Positions 51,644 to 60,279 of a DNA stretch of 64,000 bases are shown piece after piece. The DNA is taken from positions 1-64,000 of the forward strand of contig CAZRQN010000001.1 in NCBI GenBank assembly GCA_964602115.1. Reading direction: 5' to 3'. Each line of letters begins with the position of its first letter. The stretch's first letter is position 1. The translations under genes and the position numbers were made by a program. Origin of the DNA: JANOGU01 sp964602115. GTDB lineage: Bacteria; Pseudomonadota; Alphaproteobacteria; Rhodobacterales; Rhodobacteraceae. The notes beneath the pieces were generated by a model, which saw nothing but the letters and a program-made list of their open reading frames with translations, made no database searches and was not told the origin of the DNA.

Positions 51644-54600
51644 TCATCTCAACTCGGCTGCCTGATCAGGAAATGGTGCTGGCCGACTTTGGGGCGGGGC
51701 GGGGACGGGTCCGGCGTGACCAAGAACGAACCTGCCGAATATCCGCCCCATGATGCACTTAAGGTCATCCATATAGGTGAAGGCCGCAGGCACGAAGACC
51801 AGGCTGAGGACGGTCGAGGCGACAAGCCCGCCGATCACAGCAATGGCCATGGGCGCCCGGAAGCCGTCACCGTTTCCGGCGGCGATGGCTGCGGGCAGCA
51901 TGCCCGCCGTCATCGCGATGGTGGTCATCACGATCGGTGGCGCGCGCTTCAGCCCGGCGTCGATCAGCGCCGCATGACGGGGAACGCCGCGATGGACCTC
52001 TTCGATGGCGAAGTCGACCAGCAGGATCGCGTTCTTCGTCACCACCGCGATCAGCATCAGGATGCCGATGATCACCGGCAGGCTGATCGGATTGTCGGTG
52101 ATCATCAGCGCAAGAACCGCCCCGCCGATGCTGAGTGGCAACGACAGGAGGATGGTGATCGGCTGAAAGAGGTCGGAGTAGAGCAGGATCAGCACGATCA
52201 GGACCAGCATCAGCCCGACGCACATAGCGAAAAAGAAGGAGCTGAAGAGATTGCCCATCTCCTCGGCATCGCCGGCCTCTGCCAGGGTCACGCCTGCGGG
52301 CAGGTCTTTCACTGCATCGAGCGCCATGACGGCGGCGACGGCAGAGCCGAGATCAGCGCCGGGGGCGAGGTCGGCCTCGATGTCGATCTGCCGCAGGCCG
52401 TTCTGGCGCATGATGCTGGCAGGCCCGGTGCCAATGCCGATATCGGCGACGGCGGCAAGGGGAACGGCCGCCCCGGTGTTGCTGCGCAGGGTGAGGGTCT
52501 CAAGCATCGCCACGTCATGTCGTGCAGTTGCCGGCAAAAGGACCTTGATGTCGATCAGCCTGCCGTCGTCAGCGAGTTTCGCAAGGTTCTGCGACACGTC
52601 CCCCATGGTGGCGATGCGCAGGACGTTCGCGATTTCCATCGGCGTGACGCCGAGTGCGGCGGCGTCGGACTGACGGGGTATTATGCGAAGCTCTGGCCGC
52701 ACGACCGCAGCCTTGGACTGGACCCCCTCGAGCGCGGCGACATGGCCATTGATCGCCGCTTCCAGCTTTTCTGCCTGGTACGCGACGGCGGGACCATCGG
52801 TGCCCGTCAGGCTCATGGAAAACTCGCGACCGCCCATGCCGGAGGAAAAGTTCACCTTGAGGTCGGGGATTTCGGCAAGTTCCGTCTGCAACTGGCGCTC
52901 AAAGCTGCGCTGGTCGGTGTCGCGCTGGTCTGCCGGAACAATTGCAACCGAGACGCTGCCCGACCGCAGGTCTCCGCCGGTGCCGAGACTGGCATAGACC
53001 ATGGTCACTTCGGGATGTGCGACAATCTTGTCGCTGATCTGCAGAAGGGTCGCAGCCGCCCGGTCAAGTGTCACCCCGGGGGGCAGTTCGACATTCAGCT
53101 GCGACCGCGCGCCGTCCTCATCGGGGAAGAAGCCCGAAGGCAATTGGAAGGCCATCCAGATCGATCCGGCGAAGACCGTGGCGCCAAGGGAGACTGTCAG
53201 AAGACGCCAGCGCAAAGCGTGGTCCAGCACAAGGGCATACCAGCGCAGGACGGGGCCAGGATCGGAATCGGCATGGGCGTCGCTGGTCATGAAATAGGCG
53301 GCGAGCATCGGCGAGATCAGCCGGGCGACCAGCAGCGAGAAGACGACCGAGACGGCTATGGTGACGCCGAACTGCTTGAAGATCTGACCGATGAGCCCGG
53401 TCATGAAGCTGACCGGCATGAAGACCGCGACGATGGTGGCCGAGGTTGCGACCACCGCCATGCCGATCTCGTCTGCGGCCTCGATCGCGGCACGGTAGGC
53501 GGACTTGCCCATGCGGACGTGGCGGATGATGTTCTCGATCTCGACAATCGCGTCATCGACCAGAACGCCGGTCACCAGCGTGACCGCCAGGAGGCTGACG
53601 TTGTTCAGCGAGAAGCCCAGGAGTTCCATCACCCAGAAGGTCGGTAGGACGGAAAGCGGGATGGCAAGGGCGGCGATGAGGGTGGCACGCCAGTCGCCGA
53701 GAAACAGGAAAACAACCACCACGGCAAGGATTGCGCCTTCAACGAGCGTGTTCATGGTGGCTGCATAAGTCGCCTCCATCTCCTGTACCGGGTCGTCGAT
53801 CGGGCGCAGCGATACGGTTCCGGTCTGGTCGTCAAATCCCTTCAGGACGTCCGCGACTTCCTTGGCGACGGCAGGGGCTGAATAGCCGGCGGAAGCGGTG
53901 ATACTGAAGGCGATGACAGAGTCGCCGTTCAGGAACGCCATGCTGCGGGGCTCGGCCCGGGCGTCGGCGACGGTCGCGAGATCACCAAGGGGAAGGCGCT
54001 GCCCACCGGGAAGTGCCAGGTCCAGAGCGGCAAGGTCTTCAACGGACCCCACCGTCCCATAGACCCGCAGCGATTGTTCCTGCGCGCCGACCTCGCTCCG
54101 GCCGCTGGACTGGTCGACCAGGGCCTTGTTCAGAAGCTCGCTGACCTCGGTCACGGTGACGCCAAGCGCCTGAAGCCGTTCGGGGCGCAGTTCCACCCGG
54201 ACCTCGCGGTCGGTTCCGCCTTCGCGGTTGACGCTGGCGACCCCCGGGATCGCACGCAATAGCCGGGTGAGCTTGTCGTCGATCAGCCAGGACTGGTCTT
54301 CCGGCGAGAGGGAGGGGGCAAGAAGCGCATAGGTCGCGACCGGCCCGCCGGTTTCCTCTACCCGCTGGACCACGGGTTCGTCCGCCGATCCGGGCAGGTT
54401 CTGGCCGATGCGGCCGATCGCATCGCGCACATCGTCAAGCGCACGGTCAACCGGCACGCCTTCATCGAATTGCACAGTCGTTTCGGACTGGCCCTCCGAG
54501 ATCTCGGACTTCACCTTGGCTACCCCGGCAAGACCCGCCACGGCATCTTCCACCGGGCGGGTCACCTGGGTTTCAAGCTCGGCGGGTGCAGCGCCCGACT

Positions 54601-54757
54601 GGCTGACCGTGACCGAGATTTGCGGAACCCGGACCTCGGGCATGCTGGTGATCGGTAGCGCGCGGAACGACACCCCGCCGACTATCGTCAACGTCACAAA
54701 AAGAAGGAACGAAGGGAGCGGGTGGCGGATCGCCCAGGCGGAGACGTTGAGCGCCAT
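51644..54757 (-). CDS. RND-family efflux pump, inner-membrane subunit
   Basis: 1037 residues, size of AcrB/MexB relatives. Helix 1 is at about 13-32; the proton-relay Asp pair D401-D402 is in GVLVDDAIVEIENI; the second half repeats the fold and ends with AIAVIGGLVASTVLSLVFVP. The ATG at 54757 shares its A with the adaptor's TGA (TGATG); the open frame to 55069 lies within the adaptor gene. No outer-membrane TolC gene is next to it, so the pump probably uses one from elsewhere. Confidence 0.94.
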   Translation of the reverse strand: MALNVSAWAIRHPLPSFLLFVTLTIVGGVSFRALPITSMPEVRVPQISVTVSQSGAAPAELETQVTRPVEDAVAGLAGVAKVKSEISEGQSETTVQFDEGVPVDRALDDVRDAIGRIGQNLPGSADEPVVQRVEETGGPVATYALLAPSLSPEDQSWLIDDKLTRLLRAIPGVASVNREGGTDREVRVELRPERLQALGVTVTEVSELLNKALVDQSSGRSEVGAQEQSLRVYGTVGSVEDLAALDLALPGGQRLPLGDLATVADARAEPRSMAFLNGDSVIAFSITASAGYSAPAVAKEVADVLKGFDDQTGTVSLRPIDDPVQEMEATYAATMNTLVEGAILAVVVVFLFLGDWRATLIAALAIPLSVLPTFWVMELLGFSLNNVSLLAVTLVTGVLVDDAIVEIENIIRHVRMGKSAYRAAIEAADEIGMAVVATSATIVAVFMPVSFMTGLIGQIFKQFGVTIAVSVVFSLLVARLISPMLAAYFMTSDAHADSDPGPVLRWYALVLDHALRWRLLTVSLGATVFAGSIWMAFQLPSGFFPDEDGARSQLNVELPPGVTLDRAAATLLQISDKIVAHPEVTMVYASLGTGGDLRSGSVSVAIVPADQRDTDQRSFERQLQTELAEIPDLKVNFSSGMGGREFSMSLTGTDGPAVAYQAEKLEAAINGHVAALEGVQSKAAVVRPELRIIPRQSDAAALGVTPMEIANVLRIATMGDVSQNLAKLADDGRLIDIKVLLPATARHDVAMLETLTLRSNTGAAVPLAAVADIGIGTGPASIMRQNGLRQIDIEADLAPGADLGSAVAAVMALDAVKDLPAGVTLAEAGDAEEMGNLFSSFFFAMCVGLMLVLIVLILLYSDLFQPITILLSLPLSIGGAVLALMITDNPISLPVIIGILMLIAVVTKNAILLVDFAIEEVHRGVPRHAALIDAGLKRAPPIVMTTIAMTAGMLPAAIAAGNGDGFRAPMAIAVIGGLVASTVLSLVFVPAAFTYMDDLKCIMGRIFGRFVLGHAGPVPAPPQSRPAPFPDQAAELR

Positions 54758-55968
54758 CAGAAGCCCAGCGCCTCGGTTGCGGGCAAAGGCGTGACCCGGC
54801 TGCCTTCGCGCAGGAAGCCGCCTGCCATGGCGACAACCGCCTCGCCTGGTACCACCCCCGAGGTGATCTCGATCCCGACGGCGGTGAGCAGGCCAGTTTC
54901 GACCGGGCGCAAAGTGACGCGGCCGTCCTTCACCACCTGGACCCGTGCGCCGGTCTCGCCCGTCAGAACAGCGGTGTACGGCAGCACAATTGCCTGGTGC
55001 GGATCCGTTTCGACAACCGCCGAAGCGAAGCTGCCGGTTTTCAGCCCAGAATCGGCAAGGCTGATCCATATCTTGCCCATCCGGGTTGCCGGGTCGATCG
55101 TGGGCGCAACCAGGCGGACTGTCCCTTTCAGCACTCGGCCTTCTCCGGCAAGAGTGACCGTCACGGGTTGACCCGAGCAGAGCGCGGGCATTGCCGTTTC
55201 AACGACCAGTGCCTCGACCTCAACCTGTCCGTCCTTCACGATCCGGAAGAGCGGAACGCCATCGGCGGCCGTGGCCTGTCCCACAGTGGCGGTGCGATCG
55301 CTGACCACTCCGGAAGCCTGGGCGCGGACCTCAAGCTGTAGGTGCTGCCACACCAGATCGTCCCGTTCTGCGACGACCCGCTGAAGCTCCGCCCTGGAGA
55401 CGGCAACGGCCTGCGCCTGCGCCTTGGCCCTCGCGAGGGCGGTCGCAGCCGTTGTCCTGCGATCTTCAACCGCCTGCACCGCAAACGTACCGCTTTCGCC
55501 CAGTTTGACGGCGCGCTTCAGCAGGTTGTCGGCATCGGCCGCTGAGGTCTCGGCCTCGACGAGAAGCGCTTCAGCCTGGGCAAGCGCTGCTTCGGCGCGA
55601 GACAGGTCCGCCGCTTTCTGCGTCAGAAGGAGATCGAGCCGCTGGCCATCCAGAACCGCGAGTACCTGGCCTTCGCTCACCTGATCGCCGACCTCGGCCA
55701 GCACCTTCAAGATCCGGACGCCGGTCACTTCTGCAGCGATCAGGACTTCCTCCCGTGGGCGAAGTGTTCCGCCGGCAACGATGCGCCGCACTATCGGGCG
55801 GCTCTCGGCAGTAACCACGGTCACGGTCATTGGCGCTTCCGTCGCGGCTTCGTGCAGCGGCCCGGGAGCGGTCGGAAACAGGCTGTGGCGGAACACATAG
55901 CCGGCCCCGACCAGCAGGAGAGCCGCCGTTAGCAGCCAACGCCGAAGATCGGTCGGTTTCCGTTTCAT
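54757..55968 (-). CDS. RND pump periplasmic adaptor (MFP/HlyD family)
   Basis: 403 residues. An N-terminal membrane anchor (LRRWLLTAALLLVGAGYVF), a lipoyl domain split around an alpha hairpin (about 110-180), and beta-barrel and membrane-proximal domains. An ATG at 55968 is used; a TTG at 55986 gives a longer form. It bridges the RND pump to the outer membrane. 76 nt downstream of mipA. Confidence 0.9.
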   Translation of the reverse strand: MKRKPTDLRRWLLTAALLLVGAGYVFRHSLFPTAPGPLHEAATEAPMTVTVVTAESRPIVRRIVAGGTLRPREEVLIAAEVTGVRILKVLAEVGDQVSEGQVLAVLDGQRLDLLLTQKAADLSRAEAALAQAEALLVEAETSAADADNLLKRAVKLGESGTFAVQAVEDRRTTAATALARAKAQAQAVAVSRAELQRVVAERDDLVWQHLQLEVRAQASGVVSDRTATVGQATAADGVPLFRIVKDGQVEVEALVVETAMPALCSGQPVTVTLAGEGRVLKGTVRLVAPTIDPATRMGKIWISLADSGLKTGSFASAVVETDPHQAIVLPYTAVLTGETGARVQVVKDGRVTLRPVETGLLTAVGIEITSGVVPGEAVVAMAGGFLREGSRVTPLPATEALGF

Positions 55969-56044
55969 TGGGGTTGTGTCGGGCAAGGGGGTCTTTCAGT
56001 GAAACGAGAGCTGCGGGATTCACCCCCAGCTCTCGGAATTGGCA

Positions 56045-56854
56045 TCAGAACTGGTAGATGACGAAGAGCCCGGTCGAGCTTTGCGTGCTGTCCTGAACGA
56101 TCGGGCTGTCGGCGGCATCGCCGATCAGTTCGGCCATGCCGACCTGTCCGCGCAGCATCCAGTTGTCGCTCAGCATGTAGGTGGCCGAAAGCTCCAGCTC
56201 GACGCTCTTGAACCCCGAGCCGGCCGAGTATTGTGCCATCCCGGAGTTGCCGGCCTGTGCGGCCGTCACGCCAAAGTAAGTTTGCATGTAGCTGTCGTCA
56301 GCCCAGGTCGCAGTGATGGCCGCGCCAAGGAGCACATCGCCGACCGGCTGGCTCACCTCGGCGCCGATCTTGCCCACCACGCCTTCGCTGTCGCCGAAAG
56401 ACTTTTCGAGTTCGGCCTTGAACTCGACCGCGCCTATTTCATAGCCGACGCCGAAACCAAGGGTCGCGCCGCCTTCGATGTCTCCGAGACCGGCGAGATG
56501 GGGGTCGTCGTCTTCAGCGCGGCCCATTTCAATGCCAAGTTTGGCCGTAAGCGTGAAGGCGTCATCGTTGACAAGCTTGTAGGAAAGCCCGTCCAGGCCA
56601 AGCGAGAGCCGGTCCTTGTAAGTGATGGAAAAGAAGGGGAAAGCGCCCGTCTCATAGTCCTCAGCGCCTTCGAAGGTAGGCCCGTAAACCGCCCCGGCGC
56701 CCAGCATGAACTCCCAGTCACGGTCGCTGCGGTTTCCCGGGCCGCCCAAGTCCTGCGCTGTGGCGCGCCCGGCGCCAAACGCCAGAGGCACGGCAATCGT
56801 CAGGGCAGCGAGCGGCAGCGCACTGAGGCGTTTCAGTACTTCAGGTTTGGGCAT
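56045..56854 (-). CDS. MipA/OmpV-family outer-membrane protein
   Basis: 269 residues. Signal peptide (PLAALTIAVPLAFGAGRATAQ) with cleavage near residue 34, then an alternating beta pattern ending in VIYQF, the C-terminal Phe of outer-membrane barrels. MipA/OmpV proteins are linked to murein assembly and to antimicrobial or kanamycin response. The ATG at 56854 is used; the frame runs to 56980 without support. First gene of the five-gene pump/two-component operon. Confidence 0.88.
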   Translation of the reverse strand: MPKPEVLKRLSALPLAALTIAVPLAFGAGRATAQDLGGPGNRSDRDWEFMLGAGAVYGPTFEGAEDYETGAFPFFSITYKDRLSLGLDGLSYKLVNDDAFTLTAKLGIEMGRAEDDDPHLAGLGDIEGGATLGFGVGYEIGAVEFKAELEKSFGDSEGVVGKIGAEVSQPVGDVLLGAAITATWADDSYMQTYFGVTAAQAGNSGMAQYSAGSGFKSVELELSATYMLSDNWMLRGQVGMAELIGDAADSPIVQDSTQSSTGLFVIYQF

Positions 56855-57526
56855 TGCGCGGTCTCCAATGTTGACTGGGCTGCGCGCCGGTAGCCGCAAC
56901 CAATATTTTCGGTATGGGCTACGGCGGGATTTCGCAGGGTTTTGAAATGTTAAGAAATGTTGCTGCCCCCGGGGTCGCATTGAGTGGCCGCAAGGGTGTG
57001 GCTCGGCCCCGCGCAGCGGTCCGGGCGGCGATGGACGGCTTCGCCAGCACGCCGGCGGCAGCGCAGTTTCCCGAATTTCGCGATGTTCAGAGCCTGCGGA
57101 GGACCCGCTGCGACCACCTGCGCTGAGGCAGTCTGTCCGGACGAAAGGGTGCCGGCAGGCAGGCCGGGGCTGGCAGCCCCCCTCGGACCTGCGACCTTTC
57201 GGCCGCTCCGGTCGCCGACGGCGCTCAATGCTGTCCGGGCAGGCTGCCGGTAAGCCTGGTGTCCACCCGCGCGTCAGCGGCCGTGCCCGACCGCAACGGG
57301 TTGACGAAGTGTTGGTGCGGTTTCAGGGACTTCCATAGAAATCAGTTATATGCCGGCTCAACACAGGAACCTGGCAGCAACAAGGTCCAGGAAGTGTCGG
57401 CCCGGAGAGACAGCCTCCGAGCCTCCCGGCAGACACGCCAGTGCTCTGCCCCAGCCGAATAACCTTCGAAAGTGACGGAAAAATCCGGCCGCAGCCGGAC
57501 CCTGAGAACGCTTTCGCGGGGGTAAG
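56855..57526. other. Promoter region of the mipA operon and open sequence to the tRNA
   Basis: 672 nt between the mipA start and the tRNA. No gene is supported. Near mipA it holds the direct repeat described separately, and a loose inverted repeat GTAGCC (56890-56895) / GGCTAC (56917-56922). From 57000 to 57500 I see nothing beyond ordinary GC-rich sequence. Confidence 0.5.
56944..56961 (-). promoter_or_regulatory. Direct-repeat operator candidate for the response regulator
   Basis: Two identical octamers AACATTTC on the minus strand (plus GAAATGTT at 56944-56951 and 56954-56961) spaced by 2 nt, a 10-bp period. OmpR-family dimers bind such head-to-tail half-sites one helical turn apart. The site is 90-107 nt upstream of the mipA ATG, suited to activation of the operon that encodes the regulator itself. 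Confidence 0.55.
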
Positions 57527-57616
57527 TGGCGGACAGGGAGGGATTCGAACCCTCGAGACGGTTCCCCGCCTACACACTTTCCAGGCGTGCGCCTTCGACC
57601 ACTCGGCCACCTGTCC
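57527..57616 (-). tRNA. tRNA-Ser (GGA)
   Basis: Class II tRNA read on the minus strand. Acceptor 5' GGACAGG pairs with CCTGTCC; the D-arm reads GTGGCCGAGTGGTCGAAGGC; the anticodon loop CTGGAAA gives GGA; a long variable arm (AGGCGGGGAACCGTCTC) marks it as Ser; the T-loop is GGTTCGAATCC. CCA is encoded after the discriminator G. Reads UCC and UCU codons. Confidence 0.96.
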
Positions 57617-57769
57617 GTCGGACGCCCTCTAGCCCGTCGGGACGGGTTTCGGCAAGGGCCCCCGAGCCGCACCGGGCTGCGGTTTTGGGCAGAGTGGGGC
57701 CGGAATGCATCGGGGTGGAATTGCGCCGAGGCTGCGGCTAGGGTCGCCCCGGACACGAAGGGGCGCCGC

Positions 57770-58207
57770 ATGATTTCCGTTCTCCTGATCAACGGGCCGA
57801 ACCTGAACCTTTTGGGGGCCCGCCAGCCCGAGGTCTATGGTCGGGAGACGCTGGCCGAGGTCGAGGCCTTCTCGGTGGCGCTCGCGCGCGAGCTCGGGAT
57901 CGAGCTGCGATGCATGCAGTCCAACCACGAAGGCGCGCTGGTCGATGCGATCCAGGCGGCGCGGGGCATGGTGGCGGGGATCGTCATCAACCCCGGCGCC
58001 TATTCCCACACCTCGGTGGCGATCCTCGACGCGCTCAATGCTTTCGACGGTGCGGTGATCGAGGTCCACATCTCCAACATCCACCGGCGCGAACCGTTCC
58101 GGCACCACTCCTATATCTCTGCAAGAGCGGATGGCGTGATTGCCGGCTTCGGCACCGAGGGCTATCGCGCCGCCCTGCGCCGGATGGCGCAGATCATCGG
58201 GGCGTAG
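57770..58207 (+). CDS. aroQ: 3-dehydroquinate dehydratase, type II
   Basis: 145 residues, usual length. It converts 3-dehydroquinate to 3-dehydroshikimate in the shikimate pathway. Motifs: INGPNLNLLGARQPEVYG with active Tyr23, SNHEGAL, NPGAYSHTSVAI and EVHISNIHRREPFRHHS with the catalytic His. Starts at the ATG 57770; the earlier frame runs through the tRNA. A GTG-started aldolase gene follows 4 nt after the stop. Confidence 0.96.
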   Translation: MISVLLINGPNLNLLGARQPEVYGRETLAEVEAFSVALARELGIELRCMQSNHEGALVDAIQAARGMVAGIVINPGAYSHTSVAILDALNAFDGAVIEVHISNIHRREPFRHHSYISARADGVIAGFGTEGYRAALRRMAQIIGA

Positions 58208-58211
58208 GCGG

Positions 58212-58991
58212 GTGGACCTGCCGGCCAACCCCTTCAAGGCGGCTCTGAAGGCGCGGCGGCAGCAGATCGGCATCTGGTGCTCGATCCCGGGCTCCGGCCA
58301 TGCCGAGGCGCTGGCGACATGTGGCTTCGACTGGATGCTGATCGACACCGAACATGCGGTGATCGACCACACGACGGTCCTTGCCATGCTGCAGGCGGTG
58401 GCGCCCTGGCCGACCCATGCCGTGGTGCGCCCGGGATGGAACGATGCCACCGAGATCAAGCGTCTGCTCGACCTCGGGGCGCAGACGCTGCTCGTGCCCT
58501 ATGTGCAGACGGCGGAGGAGGCGGCGCGTGCCGTGGCGGCGGTGCGCTATGCACCGCAGGGCATGCGTGGTGTGGCGGCCGCAACGCGCGCCAGCCGCTT
58601 CGGGATGGTTCGCGACTATGTCGCCCGCGCCAATGACGAGATCTGCCTTCTGGTACAGGCCGAGACCGCCGAGGCCCTGTCGCGCATCGAGGAGATCGCC
58701 TCGGTAGAGGGTGTGGATGGCGTGTTCATCGGCCCGGCGGATCTTGCCGCTTCGATGGGTTATCCCGGGCAGTCCGCCCATCCCGAAGTGAAGGCGGCTG
58801 CGCTTGATGCCATCCGCCGGCTGGCGTCCAAGGGCGTTCCGGCGGGCATCCTCAGTTTCGACGCCGAGTTTCTCGATGAGGCGGTAGCTGCCGGGACCAC
58901 CTTCACCGCCGTGGACGGCGACGCGGCGCTTCTCTACCGGACGGCGCGTGCAACGGCGGCGGGCTGGAAGGCCAAGCCTCACGGGCACTGA
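58212..58991 (+). CDS. HpcH/HpaI-family class II aldolase
   Basis: 259 residues. Metal and pyruvate-binding motifs: DWMLIDTEHAVID with the Glu-His, VQAETAEAL (metal Glu) and GVFIGPADLAASMGYPG (metal Asp). The family cleaves 4-hydroxy-2-oxoacids to pyruvate and an aldehyde. GTG start, 4 nt after aroQ, so co-translated; the pairing is probably only operon proximity. Substrate unknown. Confidence 0.88.
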   Translation: MDLPANPFKAALKARRQQIGIWCSIPGSGHAEALATCGFDWMLIDTEHAVIDHTTVLAMLQAVAPWPTHAVVRPGWNDATEIKRLLDLGAQTLLVPYVQTAEEAARAVAAVRYAPQGMRGVAAATRASRFGMVRDYVARANDEICLLVQAETAEALSRIEEIASVEGVDGVFIGPADLAASMGYPGQSAHPEVKAAALDAIRRLASKGVPAGILSFDAEFLDEAVAAGTTFTAVDGDAALLYRTARATAAGWKAKPHGH

Positions 58992-59043
58992 GTTCTCGCG
59001 CCTGCAGGGTTGCGGCGCCCGTGGGAAGGGCGCAGGAGAAGCC

Positions 59044-60198
59044 ATGCCGCTGCTCACGGTCCTTGCCCTGTTCTTCGCCGGCCTTGGCGCAGCGGCACAA
59101 TTCGGGAAGATCTCATTCGCACTCGACGCGCTGGCGGCTGCCTATCCCGCTGCGGGTCCGGTGGCATTGGGCTGGGTGGTCTCGATCGTCGGAATTGTCG
59201 GCCTGGGCTTCGGCACTACGGCCGGGCTGGTGATTTCGCGCATCGGTCCGCGACGGTCCATCGTGGGTGCGCTCGTGCTCGGGGCGGCGGTTTCGCTCTT
59301 GCAGGCTATGGGCCTGCCCTTTCCCCTGTTGCTCCTGAGCCGGGTGGCCGAGGGCGCTTCGCACCTGGCCATCGTTGTCGTCGGACCCACCGTCATCGCC
59401 GCGACGGCGGCGGGACGCTGGCAGGGGGCGGCGATGTCGCTGTGGTCCACCTTCTTCGGCCTGACCTATACGTTTCTGGCCTTGTTCGCCCCGGGCGTGA
59501 TCGCCGGGCAGGGCCTGGCCGGGCTGTTCCTGCCCCATGCCCTTTGGATGGCGATGATGGCCGCCGTCCTCTGGCGCTTGCTTCCCCGCGATCCGCCGGC
59601 TCCGGCGATGGCGCGCGACGGGCTCGCAGCCGAGCATCTCCGCATTTACGCCAGCCCCCGGATCGCCGCCCCGGCCCTTGGTTTCATGTTCTACACCGCC
59701 AGCTATGTCGCGGTGCTGACGCTGGTGCCGCCGGTTCTGCCTGAAGACTGGCAGCGGCTTGTCGCGAGCCTGATGCCGCTCTGTTCGATCTCGGTGTCGT
59801 TGACCTTGGGCGTCTGGCTCTTGCCCCGTCTGGGGCCGGTCCGCGTTGTACAGGGCGGCTTCGCGCTGGCCGCGCTGGCCGCCTTGGGTTTTGCGGTTGC
59901 GGCGGGGCAGGCTGCGGCGATGGCCGGATCGGCCCTCCTGCTCGCCGCCGGGCTTGGCCTGGTCCAGGGCGCCAGTTTCGCCGCCATCCCCGCACTCAAC
60001 GCTGCCGCCGAAGACCGGGTTCGGGCGGCCGGCGCCATTGCCCAGCTCGGCAACCTCGGCACCACGACCGGAACGCCGATCCTCGCGGCGCTGATCGCCG
60101 CCTGCGGCCCGGCGGGCATCGCCGGCTTCGTCCTGGTACTCAGCCTGGGCGGAATCGCCATGCATGGCTGGCTTGAAGCGAGGCGAAAGGCAGCGTAG
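59044..60198 (+). CDS. MFS transporter
   Basis: 384 residues with about 12 hydrophobic segments, first at 2-24. It shows the weak loop motif RIGPRRSIVG of the major facilitator group. AGGAG is 6 nt before the ATG. The last codon TAG overlaps the SOS box of uvrA. The substrate is not predictable from the sequence; following the aldolase by 52 nt, it may carry a related acid. Confidence 0.85.
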   Translation: MPLLTVLALFFAGLGAAAQFGKISFALDALAAAYPAAGPVALGWVVSIVGIVGLGFGTTAGLVISRIGPRRSIVGALVLGAAVSLLQAMGLPFPLLLLSRVAEGASHLAIVVVGPTVIAATAAGRWQGAAMSLWSTFFGLTYTFLALFAPGVIAGQGLAGLFLPHALWMAMMAAVLWRLLPRDPPAPAMARDGLAAEHLRIYASPRIAAPALGFMFYTASYVAVLTLVPPVLPEDWQRLVASLMPLCSISVSLTLGVWLLPRLGPVRVVQGGFALAALAALGFAVAAGQAAAMAGSALLLAAGLGLVQGASFAAIPALNAAAEDRVRAAGAIAQLGNLGTTTGTPILAALIAACGPAGIAGFVLVLSLGGIAMHGWLEARRKAA

Positions 60199-60212
60199 TT
60201 CACATTTCGTTC
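60198..60212 (+). promoter_or_regulatory. LexA (SOS) box of the alphaproteobacterial type
   Basis: GTTC (60198-60201), seven bases, GTTC (60209-60212): the direct-repeat GTTC-N7-GTTC known for alphaproteobacterial LexA. It is 67 nt ahead of the uvrA ATG and overlaps the MFS stop codon. Expected to repress uvrA until DNA damage. Confidence 0.85.
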
Positions 60213-60223
60213 ACGATTTTGGG

Positions 60224-60252
60224 TTGGAGACTCGCCCGAGGCACCCTATGTT
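60224..60252 (+). promoter_or_regulatory. Putative sigma-70 promoter of uvrA
   Basis: TTGGAG (60224-60229), 17-nt spacer, TATGTT (60247-60252), ending 27 nt before the uvrA ATG. The SOS box lies just upstream of the -35, where bound LexA would block RNA polymerase. Confidence 0.5.
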
Positions 60253-60279
60253 GCGCGCCGGAACGCGCAGGGGTGCGGC

